A stretch of 64,000 bases of DNA from Persicitalea sp963716085 (GTDB lineage: Bacteria > Bacteroidota > Bacteroidia > Cytophagales > Spirosomataceae): positions 1,054,001 to 1,118,000 of the forward strand of contig OY970288.1 of assembly GCA_963716085.1 (NCBI GenBank). Direction: 5' to 3'. The notes under the pieces are model-generated. The model was not told the DNA's origin and searched no databases. It worked only from the letters and a program-made list of their open reading frames with translations. A program made the position numbers and the translations under genes. This document shows, piece after piece, positions 1-6,973 of this stretch. Each line of letters begins with the position of its first letter. Within the stretch, counting starts at the first letter, position 1.

Positions 1-216
1 TTTGAAACTGAATAGGGTAAAGAGCAATAATTCCTCGGCAGATTTTATGACTGATTCCTTCGGGCCGTCGGCTTTTCTTTCAGGAACTGTCTTACCAAAC
101 TTTAAAAAATATGCCTCCTCAAAGAGTAGGAGAAGTTTACTGAATCGTGACTGGTCATATCCAGTGGCAGAGCGCCATTTCCTCTCTGTCGTGAGGTCTT
201 TGATTGAAATATTCAT
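1..216 (-). CDS. Transposase N-terminal part, runs off the left edge
   Basis: The complement of 1-216 reads open from an ATG at 216 to the window edge (72 codons). It begins MNISIKDLTTERKWRSATGY and continues as a helix-rich segment resembling the N-terminal helix-turn-helix part of Bacteroidota DDE transposases (the type with the phrase 'KWRSATG', then a FGKTVPER-like stretch). The DDE catalytic domain would lie outside the window. It overlaps the 3' end of the restriction endonuclease gene (155-1063) by 62 bases on the same strand in another frame, which is unusual for two native genes and suggests that the element inserted into that gene. Element ends were not identified. The family call rests on recall of similar transposases, so it is moderately sure. 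Confidence 0.62.
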   Translation of the reverse strand, partial: MNISIKDLTTERKWRSATGYDQSRFSKLLLLFEEAYFLKFGKTVPERKADGPKESVIKSAEELLLFTLFSFK

Positions 217-1063
217 AACGGCTAAAATATGAATGTATTTTCATCGCAACAAGTCTATTAAGGACAAACTCCACTTTCATATTTTTGAGGAATACTTTGT
301 TTCTACTGATTAGGAAGTATAATTTATACTCTTCCAATGGTATAGATAAAGTAGCGATTTCAGATTCTCCATTCTTCGGAACGATCACATTAGTGAAGCA
401 CCCATCGGCTTTAGCTTTTTTAAAATATACATCAAAAACCTCCATCGAGGTAAGTAAGTCATCTGATTTGTCACTATGAATTATTCTAAAATGAGGAACC
501 TTTACTAATGGATTTTCCTCAATAAGCTTTATCAAATAATTCTTAAATATCCCGACTTCTTGCGTATCGAAAAAATCAAAGGTGCAATTAATTGTTCGAT
601 ACCCTTGCATATCAACTTGCAAAGTAAGTAATGATAGAATATCTATTTCACTTATATTGTTAGTCCTTCTTAGCTCAATATTGAATTGTTCCCCCTTTTT
701 AATAGCATCGGAACTGAACCCTTCTGCCGAAACGCAAATAACTTTTGAGATACCTAAACTCTGCTTTTTACCGTACAGTTGTTCGAGCCATGTGACATCC
801 TGTCTCTTGTTTCTATCTCGACATTCAACTGTTATTACTATTGGTTCTCCATTAATAATGTATTTGATACTTGCATCAACTTCTCTTTTTGAACCTGTAT
901 ATATATCAGGTAAATAATCAGGACTTTTGATTACGGCTCCTCTGGGGACAAGTAATTTCTGAATCATAGCTATAAGTAATTCAAACTCCCTTCCAAGCCT
1001 CTTACTTTTTTTTGAATAAATAATTTTCGTTTTGTTAGTTGAAGGTTTTTTTCTCATTATCAA
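155..1063 (-). CDS. Mrr-like restriction endonuclease, C-terminus probably altered by insertion
   Basis: This 302-residue protein has a PD-(D/E)xK nuclease core: a GREFE helix at about residues 24-28, Asp63 in the strand REVDAS, and Glu80-Cys-Arg82 in place of the usual ExK. It is followed by QDVTWLEQLYGKK and a strand-turn rich in Ser. This order matches Mrr_cat-type restriction endonucleases, which cleave (often modified) DNA. No methyltransferase partner is present, so a stand-alone defence enzyme acting on modified or foreign DNA is an inference. The region is clearly AT-rich compared with the rest of the window, fitting transfer. Its last ~20 codons overlap the 5' end of a transposase gene in another frame, so the native C-terminus may have been lost. 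The start is ATG at 1063, with a second in-frame Met two codons later. Confidence 0.7.
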   Translation of the reverse strand: MIMRKKPSTNKTKIIYSKKSKRLGREFELLIAMIQKLLVPRGAVIKSPDYLPDIYTGSKREVDASIKYIINGEPIVITVECRDRNKRQDVTWLEQLYGKKQSLGISKVICVSAEGFSSDAIKKGEQFNIELRRTNNISEIDILSLLTLQVDMQGYRTINCTFDFFDTQEVGIFKNYLIKLIEENPLVKVPHFRIIHSDKSDDLLTSMEVFDVYFKKAKADGCFTNVIVPKNGESEIATLSIPLEEYKLYFLISRNKVFLKNMKVEFVLNRLVAMKIHSYFSRYEYFNQRPHDREEMALCHWI

Positions 1064-1109
1064 AATGTTTTCCTTGTGATATTTATTATTTTACTAATTC
1101 CCTCACCTT

Positions 1110-1128
1110 GGTCCGTGTCACACAGACC
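1110..1128. promoter_or_regulatory. 19-nt interrupted palindrome upstream of the endonuclease gene
   Basis: The sequence GGTCCGTGTCACACAGACC is symmetric about its central C with one mismatched pair. It lies 47 bases upstream of the start of the minus-strand endonuclease gene and downstream of the 79-residue gene at 1278-1517. An operator or a small hairpin are both possible; nothing else supports either. Confidence 0.25.
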
Positions 1129-1277
1129 TTACGACATTAAGAGTCTGCGAAATCTGGTCAACATCCAAAATATGTCCGGTTCACCACCATAAATTTGAGC
1201 GGATCAACCAGAATAGTTAGGTTTTGTTCGTCCGAAAAGTTTTCTGAAAGCAACTGCTCCAGTATCGACCTGATAAC

Positions 1278-1517
1278 TCATAACTCTTTCAGCAACTCAC
1301 GGGCGGGACGGCTCTTCACCTTACCCTGTTCCACAAGCCGCATCTGCCGCACACCTTCCTTGATGTTGGCAATAACCTGCTCGTCGGTGTCCTCGTCTTC
1401 CATGGCATCCGCGTCAAGTTCGGTTTTCCGCATTTTGGCAGGAAATGAAAAACGCTGGATGAGTTCCTCAATAAAATGTACTTCCCGGTCAGGCACTTCT
1501 AATGTGATCGTAGCCAT
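1278..1517 (-). CDS. Small antitoxin-like protein
   Basis: This 79-residue protein starts MATITLEVPDREVHFIEELI, a short beta strand followed by amphipathic helices, then an acidic linker (DADAMEDEDTDEQ) and a basic C-terminal helix. The layout resembles antitoxin-like proteins of Bacteroidota that pair with RelE or PIN toxins, but no specific family is recognised and no toxin gene is adjacent. An ISAs1-family element is inserted 44 bases upstream of its start codon (target duplication at 1562-1571), so its promoter or a former upstream partner may have been displaced. The minus-strand reading is preferred over the opposite-strand frame at the same place because of its antitoxin-like composition. 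Confidence 0.5.
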   Translation of the reverse strand: MATITLEVPDREVHFIEELIQRFSFPAKMRKTELDADAMEDEDTDEQVIANIKEGVRQMRLVEQGKVKSRPARELLKEL

Positions 1518-1571
1518 AGGTTTCGCTTTTAATTTACAACAGAGTACAGCAATTTAAGTTAATTCTCAATA

Positions 1572-2809
1572 CAGGGCTTTCTTATAAAACCATTTGTTGA
1601 GTCAGAAACCGAACCAAGATATTGAAATTGTCGGCAAACTCATCAATTTGAGCAGCCATATTCTTAGGCTTCGTTCGCTTCAACAAGTTGACTACCAGCG
1701 TCCTGAGGCTACTCATCATTTGGCTAACAGGCTGGCTCTTCGTTCTCAGCCCATCCTCGGCCAGTGTGACGTCCCGGTAGTGGTGCGTTACTTCGAGAAG
1801 CCAATGCCGACGGATGGCGTCAAAAAGCTCATCGGCCTCAGCCTGGTTGGCGGGACGGGCGTTGGTGACGTAACGGCACGTTTCCTGGCTCACCTGGCTG
1901 CCATCCAGGCTGCTGCGGGTGCGGCTAACTTCGATACAAGACCCCATGCCGACCTTGCGCCAGCGGGAAGCCAGCGCGTCGGGCTGCAAATCGTAGCATG
2001 CGTAGCTTCGCTGGTCGACCCGGCCGTGGCCACGTTCCGGCTCGTCGGCCCGTTCGTAGGACGCCTTGCTGGTCAGGCTGTTGCAAAGGCAGTATCTGTA
2101 CAGGTGCTTCTGGTTGGACTTGAGGCCGATCAGGTAGACCCCCTGGGCCTTGTGGATGGCCCCGGTCGCCCTGGGGGTTAGGTGGAGGGCATCCAGAGTG
2201 ACCTTTTGACTGCACAACCCGCTCTCATTCAGCAGTTGCAGAACGGCCGGCCGCTCGCTTTCCTTTATGCCGTTGTAGTAGGTCTGGGCCACGACTTGCC
2301 CCGAGTCGTGGGCTTGGGCCGAGACGCACGCCTCGCCCCGTTTGTGGCCTGGCAAAATGCTGCCCCGCAACTCTTTGCCATCGAAAGTGAACCAGCGCTT
2401 GGCCTCCTGACTCAGAACCAACCCGGACCAATCGAAAAGCAGCCGCGCGAATGTCGCGCCATCGACCTGGGCAAGCAGCAGCGGCAGTTGAGCGCGGGAA
2501 ATCGCCTTTTCGGGCCTGAACTGAACCGCCACACAGAGTGCCTCAAAATGGTTGACCATGTGCCGATGCAGACCGGAGAGCTTGCCATCTCTGCCGCTGA
2601 ACATAGCCAGGATTAAGCCTGTGAGAACGAATGCCATATCGTGTTTTAATCCCCGGTTGTCACGCCCATCCAGGCAGGGTGTTTGCCGAAGTAGTTCGAA
2701 AAAAGTCGTAGTTTTAGCCGGGCTTGGCGAAGTGGTCATGTTTTTGTAGTCTAGTTAACCACAAAGATAGGCTAACTAAGCCTTGCCCATTTTTTATAAG
2801 AAAGCCCTG
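1572..2809 (-). mobile_element. Complete ISAs1-family insertion sequence (1238 bp)
   Basis: The ends are perfect 18-bp inverted repeats, CAGGGCTTTCTTATAAAA at 1572-1589 and its complement at 2792-2809. They are flanked by an exact 10-bp direct repeat ATTCTCAATA (1562-1571 and 2810-2819), the target duplication expected for this family (8-10 bp). One transposase gene fills the element, and its stop codon lies inside the left repeat. Intact ends, an exact target duplication and an unbroken transposase point to a recent insertion and a potentially active element. The target site is spacer DNA upstream of the 79-residue antitoxin-like gene. Confidence 0.93.
1582..2739 (-). CDS. ISAs1-family transposase
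   Basis: This 385-residue DDE transposase has the ISAs1 (H-repeat-associated) architecture. An N-terminal helical domain (about residues 10-110; DGRDNRGLKHDMAFVL is typical) is followed by the RNase H-like catalytic core: Asp120 in FTFDGKELRGS, Asp183 in VTLDALHLTPR, and Glu316 in HWLLEVTHHYRDV. The segment YLIGLKSNQKHLY between the second Asp and the Glu is also characteristic. The length is close to the family norm and the frame is uninterrupted. The enzyme moves the element by cutting at the 18-bp terminal repeats. Base composition is more GC-rich than the AT-rich genes to its left. Confidence 0.93.
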   Translation of the reverse strand: MTTSPSPAKTTTFFELLRQTPCLDGRDNRGLKHDMAFVLTGLILAMFSGRDGKLSGLHRHMVNHFEALCVAVQFRPEKAISRAQLPLLLAQVDGATFARLLFDWSGLVLSQEAKRWFTFDGKELRGSILPGHKRGEACVSAQAHDSGQVVAQTYYNGIKESERPAVLQLLNESGLCSQKVTLDALHLTPRATGAIHKAQGVYLIGLKSNQKHLYRYCLCNSLTSKASYERADEPERGHGRVDQRSYACYDLQPDALASRWRKVGMGSCIEVSRTRSSLDGSQVSQETCRYVTNARPANQAEADELFDAIRRHWLLEVTHHYRDVTLAEDGLRTKSQPVSQMMSSLRTLVVNLLKRTKPKNMAAQIDEFADNFNILVRFLTQQMVL

Positions 2810-2968
2810 ATTCTCAATACTACTTACTCGCTTGATGCCTCATTGGGGCGAGCCGTTCAAAAACGAAAAGTAAGAAAGAATTATCACGCGCGTAAATCAA
2901 ATTCCGTTTTCCATACGCGTCCTCCACTCCGCTGATGCTGAGTCAGAATTTGTTGAGAGCCCAAATCG

Positions 2969-3346
2969 TCAAAGCAACCTAACTCGCACATTGACCAGTC
3001 CCCCCGAATTTTTTGCCGTGACAATAAAAGGCGTCACAAGTTCTTCCAGTTTGAGAATCACCTGCAACGAAGTGATAACGTGGTGCTGGCTGATATGCCC
3101 TGGCTTCAAATACACAATTCCATATACGGGCTGCCGGGTTGCAATGGCCAGCGTACCAAAGTCACTGTCCTGCGTGATGACGACTCTTTCCTGCTTAACG
3201 GCCAAGTCAAGCAGGAAAGAATCCCGGCGACCGCTCAACAGGTTTTCCTTCACGTCAAAAACGTCCAACTGGCAATCCCTGAGAAACTGAACGACAACGG
3301 AACTGATGTTCTCATCAGTCAAAAACTTGAATTCGGAAAGCTTCAC
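2969..3346 (-). CDS. DUF5615 PIN-like protein, putative toxin
   Basis: This 125-residue protein begins with LSEFKFLTDENISSVVVQFL and carries RRDSFLLDLAVKQERVVITQDSDFGTLA, the arrangement of acidic residues (FLTDEN, TQDSDF) of the DUF5615/Mut7-C PIN-like fold. Such proteins are predicted metal-dependent ribonucleases and usually lie next to a DUF433 gene, as here: its start overlaps the 3' end of the DUF433 gene by 4 bases, so the pair is translationally coupled. By analogy with VapBC-like modules it would be the toxin. Toxicity has not been shown for most DUF5615 proteins, so the role is inferred from family and context. Confidence 0.8.
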   Translation of the reverse strand: MKLSEFKFLTDENISSVVVQFLRDCQLDVFDVKENLLSGRRDSFLLDLAVKQERVVITQDSDFGTLAIATRQPVYGIVYLKPGHISQHHVITSLQVILKLEELVTPFIVTAKNSGGLVNVRVRLL

Positions 3347-3576
3347 ACTACGGGGGTCACTTCGTAAAACGCATCGTTTCGCAGGTTATACGCGGCAAAC
3401 GAAATGGCTTCCTGAATAGCCTCAACGGACAAATGCGGGTAGATTTCGGCAATTTGACCCACAGACCCACCGGACACGATTAGTTCCAAAATAAATTCTA
3501 TGCTAATCCTGGTTCCTTTAATGATAGGTTTGCCGCCTAAGATGTCGGGGTCGGAAGTAATATGTGGGAAGTTCAT
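3343..3576 (-). CDS. DUF433 protein, putative antitoxin
   Basis: This 77-residue DUF433 protein has the family signature at its N-terminus (ITSDPDILGGKPIIKGTRIS) followed by a helix-turn-helix-like segment, VGQIAEIYPHLSVEAIQEAI. DUF433 proteins are predicted DNA-binding antitoxins. The downstream DUF5615 gene overlaps it by 4 bases. The order antitoxin first, toxin second is usual for autoregulated modules, so binding of the shared promoter upstream of 3576 is a reasonable inference. Confidence 0.85.
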   Translation of the reverse strand: MNFPHITSDPDILGGKPIIKGTRISIEFILELIVSGGSVGQIAEIYPHLSVEAIQEAISFAAYNLRNDAFYEVTPVV

Positions 3577-3721
3577 GACTTATTGGTTTCAATCATACGA
3601 ATTTGAGGTCGCCTATTCTTTCGCTGCTATCCTCGGGGTTGCAAGAACTAACACTTCTCCGCATCGGCGGAATTTGTTCGTTTGGTTCTTCGGTTTACGT
3701 TCAATACTGAGCATTCTGTTG

Positions 3722-3892
3722 CTACAGATGCGCCCTATCCTTCCTTTGACTTCTAGCTTTTTCAAACGCTTCCGCAATTTGCTCTTTGGTGAAGGGTTTG
3801 AGCGTTTCGTTTGCCTGGTCGAGTTTCTTTTGTGCAGCTTGGTACTTACTGATTATCTGTCTTTCTTGGATATTGTTTTCGTTATCTTTCAT
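3722..3892 (-). CDS. Small charged protein of a two-gene unit
   Basis: The reading frame is open from 3952, but the ATG at 3892 is the better start (56 residues, beginning MKDNENNIQERQIISKYQAA), because the upstream extension runs far into the preceding gene. From 3892 it overlaps the end of the DUF6934-like gene by 11 bases. The product is almost entirely charged or polar, probably one long helix (ISKYQAAQKKLDQANETLK) and a shorter one (EQIAEAFEKARSQRKD). The family is not recognised. Overlap with its neighbour suggests co-translation, possibly as an antitoxin-like or accessory partner. Confidence 0.5.
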   Translation of the reverse strand: MKDNENNIQERQIISKYQAAQKKLDQANETLKPFTKEQIAEAFEKARSQRKDRAHL

Positions 3893-4334
3893 CGGTTTGA
3901 ATTTTTGAGATGATGAAATATTCGTAAGTATGGTTGGTTTCAAAATTTTCAAGATTCAGTCCGTTGCCTCCCAATACTTCGAATTGTTCCTTTATGGTAT
4001 CCCACTCGCGATTGATGAGAATCTGGTAAAGCCTTTGGCGTTTGCTATCGCTCCCCTGGATTAGAACGTAAACGCCAGGGTTCTTGCTGAAAAAATCGAT
4101 GATTATCTGAACCACCGTGGCAAGAACCAGAATCATATCTTTGTTTTTCGTCTCAGTAATATCGCTTGTATGTCCGTCGGGAAGAACATCCAGCAAAGCT
4201 AAGTTGTAAACGTCGCTTATGTCGGTCAATGTGAAGCTCACAACCTTTTGAACTTCCTTCTCTGCGCTAACACTTCTAAATTCGTAGTGAAATTCGATAC
4301 GAGGGTCTTCAAAGGAATAAACGTCTTCATTCAT
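3882..4334 (-). CDS. DUF6934-like protein
   Basis: This 150-residue acidic protein resembles the Bacteroidota DUF6934 group: an N-terminal beta-rich part (YSFEDPRIEFHYEFRSVSAE), a mixed core with KNKDMILVLATVVQIIIDFF, and a C-terminal segment VYVLIQGSDSKRQRLYQILI. It starts with ATG at 4334, and its 3' end overlaps a 56-residue gene by 11 bases, so the two are probably one transcript. The function is unknown. Small overlapping pairs next to insertion sequences and a DUF433/DUF5615 module suggest a toxin-antitoxin-like or defence role, but no catalytic motif is seen. The family assignment is from memory of similar proteins. Confidence 0.6.
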   Translation of the reverse strand: MNEDVYSFEDPRIEFHYEFRSVSAEKEVQKVVSFTLTDISDVYNLALLDVLPDGHTSDITETKNKDMILVLATVVQIIIDFFSKNPGVYVLIQGSDSKRQRLYQILINREWDTIKEQFEVLGGNGLNLENFETNHTYEYFIISKIQTDER

Positions 4335-4430
4335 AGGCTGACTTTGCGATCACTTGCTGTCCTGGCTTCCAAATTTACAAAAATTTCATCTATACGTCGA
4401 CTCCTCTCTGGAACCCCGCTAACCCTAGCC

Positions 4431-4450
4431 GGTACGCCGCGCGGCGTACC
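4431..4450. repeat. Perfect 20-bp palindrome downstream of galM
   Basis: GGTACGCCGCGCGGCGTACC is a perfect 20-bp palindrome, 26 bases beyond the galM stop codon on the transcript side. No T-run follows, so it may be a 3' mRNA-stabilising hairpin or a Rho-dependent end rather than an intrinsic terminator. It also marks the boundary between the accessory left region and the galactose genes. Confidence 0.55.
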
Positions 4451-4476
4451 GACCCAATTTACATCGGGTCGGCCCC

Positions 4477-5658
4477 TTACTTCCGCACCCCCATCTTAAA
4501 AACGGTAGTCGTACTATACGTCTCCCCAGGCCGCAGCGTCACCGAAGGGAACTGCGGCTGGTTGGGTGAGTCGGGGTAATGCTCGGTTTCGAGGCAAAAC
4601 CCCATGCGCTTGCCGTAGGTCACGCCCTTGCCGCTTACGTTGCCGTTCAGGTGGTTGCCCGTATAGAACTGCACGCCTGGCTCGGTGGTGGACACTTCCA
4701 GCACCCGGCCGCTGGCGGGGTCATAGACGGTGGCCGCCAGGGCCAGGTTGTTGCCAACGCGGTCGATGACCCAGCAGTGGTCGTAGCCGCCGCCCATCTT
4801 GATTTGCTCGTCGGTTTCGTCGTCAATGCGCGCGCCAATGGGCGTGGGTTCGCGGAAATCAAACGCCGTTCCGGTCACGGAAATCAGCTTTCCGGTGGGA
4901 ATCAGCGTGGCGTCCACGGCCACCAGACTGTCGGAATTGATTTTTACGACGTGTTCCAGCACGTTGCGCTTCATGCCCGTGAGGTTGAAGTAGCAGTGGT
5001 TGGTCAGGTTGACGATGGTCGGCTTGTCGGTCGTGGCCTCGTAGTCGATTTTCAGTTCGCCGTCATTATTGAAGGTGTAGGTGACGGTCACGTCGAGTTG
5101 TCCGGGGAAGCCCTGGTCCATGTCGGGACTGGTGTGGGTTAGTTTCAGGCCCACGGTTTCGCCATCTTTTATCTCCTCGGCTTTCCACACTTGCTTGTCG
5201 AACCCTATCGGGCCGCCGTGCAGATGGTTGGGGCCGTTGTTCTTGGCGAGCGAATAAGTATTACCGTCTATCGTGAATTCGCCTCCGGCGATGCGGTTGC
5301 CGTAGCGGCCCACCAACGCCCCGAAGAACGGATGCCCGGCCACGTAGCGGCTCAACGAGTCGAAGCCCAGCACCACGTCGGCCATGTTGCCGTCTTTGTC
5401 GGGAACCATCCACTTGGTGATGATGCCGCCGTAGTTGGTGATTTGCACCACCATGCCGTTGGCGTTGGTGAGGGTGTAGAGGTCGGCGGTGATGCTGTCG
5501 CCCGGTGCGCCGAAGGCTTCTTTCGTAATCGTGGATTCCATCTTGTCGTCGTCTTCGTTTTTGGTTTCACAATTCAGCAAAAAAGTGCCCAGCAGCGCAA
5601 TAGCGACTATCGGGACGATTTTCCTGGATAGTTTTGGCAGGCGAAAGTTGAGGTTCAT
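4477..5658 (-). CDS. galM: Galactose mutarotase (aldose 1-epimerase), lipoprotein
   Basis: This 393-residue protein interconverts alpha and beta anomers of galactose, so that beta-D-galactose can feed galactokinase. Family motifs are present in order: NGPNHLHGGPIGFDK (first catalytic-site His), VNLTNHCYFNLTG (second His), GGGYDHCWV (Asp binding the sugar) and LETEHYPDSPNQPQFPS with the catalytic Glu near residue 357. The N-terminus is a lipoprotein signal ending in TFLLNC with Cys30 as the lipidated residue, so it should sit in the periplasm or on the outer membrane. galK lies just upstream on the same strand (84-bp spacer with a hairpin), making a galK-galM transcript likely. Confidence 0.93.
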   Translation of the reverse strand: MNLNFRLPKLSRKIVPIVAIALLGTFLLNCETKNEDDDKMESTITKEAFGAPGDSITADLYTLTNANGMVVQITNYGGIITKWMVPDKDGNMADVVLGFDSLSRYVAGHPFFGALVGRYGNRIAGGEFTIDGNTYSLAKNNGPNHLHGGPIGFDKQVWKAEEIKDGETVGLKLTHTSPDMDQGFPGQLDVTVTYTFNNDGELKIDYEATTDKPTIVNLTNHCYFNLTGMKRNVLEHVVKINSDSLVAVDATLIPTGKLISVTGTAFDFREPTPIGARIDDETDEQIKMGGGYDHCWVIDRVGNNLALAATVYDPASGRVLEVSTTEPGVQFYTGNHLNGNVSGKGVTYGKRMGFCLETEHYPDSPNQPQFPSVTLRPGETYSTTTVFKMGVRK

Positions 5659-5696
5659 GGGAGTAAGGTAGTTTAGGGTCAGAAATTCAAGAAGGT

Positions 5697-5726
5697 TCAG
5701 GCAAGAAAAGCGGGCTGCTTGCCTGA
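5697..5726. other. Hairpin between galK and galM
   Basis: TCAGGCAAG at 5697-5705 pairs exactly with CTTGCCTGA at 5718-5726 across a 12-base loop. It sits in the galK-galM spacer, 17 bases beyond the galK stop. No T-run follows on either strand, so it may modulate relative galM expression or protect the galK message end rather than terminate. Confidence 0.5.
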
Positions 5727-5742
5727 CATACTCTTTCGGGCC

Positions 5743-6903
5743 TCAACCCTTTATTTCGGAAGTACCCTCGGTGATGTTCACCCGGTAGCAGGGAAGCTCT
5801 ACACCGAATTGGTTTTGGTACGCCTCCTTCATTTTGCGCTCGAAGCGGTCGGCCCCTTCGCGCCACACCAGGTTGATGGTGCAGCCGCCGAAGCCGCCGC
5901 CCATCATGCGGGCACCCGCCACGTCGCCGTTGTTACGGGTTTGATCCACCAGAAAATCCAGTTCGGGGCAGCTTACCTCGTATTGATGTTGCAGGCCGTC
6001 GTGGGTGTCGTACATTTTTTCGCCGAAGTTTTCCAAATCGCCTTCCAGCAGTAGGGCGCAGGCTTCCTGCACCCGCTGGATTTCTTCGGTCATGAATTGG
6101 CAGCGTTTGTACACCGTCGGCCCCATTTCGGTTTCGTGTCCGGCCACCATTTCGGGCGTGGCGTCGCGCAGGCTGCGCACTTCGGGGTATTCTTTTTGCA
6201 AAATCTCCACGCCCCGTTCGCACTCCTGCCGCCGCAGGTTGTACTCCGAGTCGGCCAGCGAGTGCTTCACCTGGGTATCGCAAAGAATAACAAGGCACTC
6301 ATCCATCGGGAAGGGAAAGTACGCGTATTCCAGCGAGCGGCAGTCGAGTTGAATAACGGACTGCTCCTTTCCAAACACCGACGCAAACTGATCCATGATG
6401 CCGCACTTCATGCCCACGTACTCATTCTCAGCCCGCTGCGCCATCTTGACGATTTCCAGTCGATCCAGGCCCAAATCAAACAGCTCGTTAAGAGCAAAAA
6501 GTAGGCAGCATTCCAACGCCGCCGAGGACGACATTCCCGCGCCCACGGGCAAATCCCCGCCGAAAGAAGCCTGAAACCCTTTGATCTTCAGACCCGCCTT
6601 TTGCAATTGATCCAAAATGGCTAGCTGGTATACGGGCCATTGTTGCTCGGGTTTGGACAGATCTTCGAGCCGAAACTCGTAGGTTTCATTCAAGTCCACG
6701 GCTTGCAGCTGCACCAGGTTATCCTCGCGGGGCGCGATGGCGAAATAGACGGCCTTGTCCACGCTGGCGGGCAGCACGAAGCCGTCGTTGTAGTCGGTAT
6801 GCTCGCCGATGAGGTTGATGCGCCCCGGCGAGCGGAACAGTCGGGGCGTTTGCTGGTACTTTTGGGTGAAGGCGTCCCGAATACGGGTGGCGGTGGGGTT
6901 CAT
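5743..6903 (-). CDS. galK: Galactokinase
   Basis: This 386-residue GHMP-family kinase phosphorylates D-galactose at C1 using ATP, the first committed step of the Leloir pathway. The galactokinase signature GRINLIGEHTDYNDGFVLP is at residues 27-45, the ATP-binding loop PVGAGMSSSAALE at 119-131, and the catalytic Asp171 in KCGIMDQFAS. A C-terminal GHMP motif is present as GARMMGGGFGGCTINLV. Its length matches bacterial GalK. The start is ATG at 6903, directly preceded by a word-repeat spacer. galM follows on the same strand, so the two form a galactose unit; no galT or galE is in the window. Confidence 0.96.
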   Translation of the reverse strand: MNPTATRIRDAFTQKYQQTPRLFRSPGRINLIGEHTDYNDGFVLPASVDKAVYFAIAPREDNLVQLQAVDLNETYEFRLEDLSKPEQQWPVYQLAILDQLQKAGLKIKGFQASFGGDLPVGAGMSSSAALECCLLFALNELFDLGLDRLEIVKMAQRAENEYVGMKCGIMDQFASVFGKEQSVIQLDCRSLEYAYFPFPMDECLVILCDTQVKHSLADSEYNLRRQECERGVEILQKEYPEVRSLRDATPEMVAGHETEMGPTVYKRCQFMTEEIQRVQEACALLLEGDLENFGEKMYDTHDGLQHQYEVSCPELDFLVDQTRNNGDVAGARMMGGGFGGCTINLVWREGADRFERKMKEAYQNQFGVELPCYRVNITEGTSEIKG

Positions 6904-6967
6904 TTTGTGTAATCGTGTAACCGTTGAATTGATGTTTAGCTGTGTAGGTGTTTAGATGTTTAGGTTT
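6904..6967. repeat. Word-repeat spacer, families AATCGTGT and GTTTAG
   Basis: The galK-mltG spacer is made almost entirely of short degenerate words. GTGTAATC, GTGTAACC and GTTGAATT come first, then GTTTAGCT, GTGTAG, GTGTTTAG, ATGTTTAG and GTTTAAAG. The first set matches the AATCGTGT repeat in front of tyrA at 23070-23100, and the second resembles sequence at about 23148-23168. It runs from the galK start codon to 7 bases short of the mltG stop codon. Confidence 0.7.
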
Positions 6968-6973
6968 AAAGAC

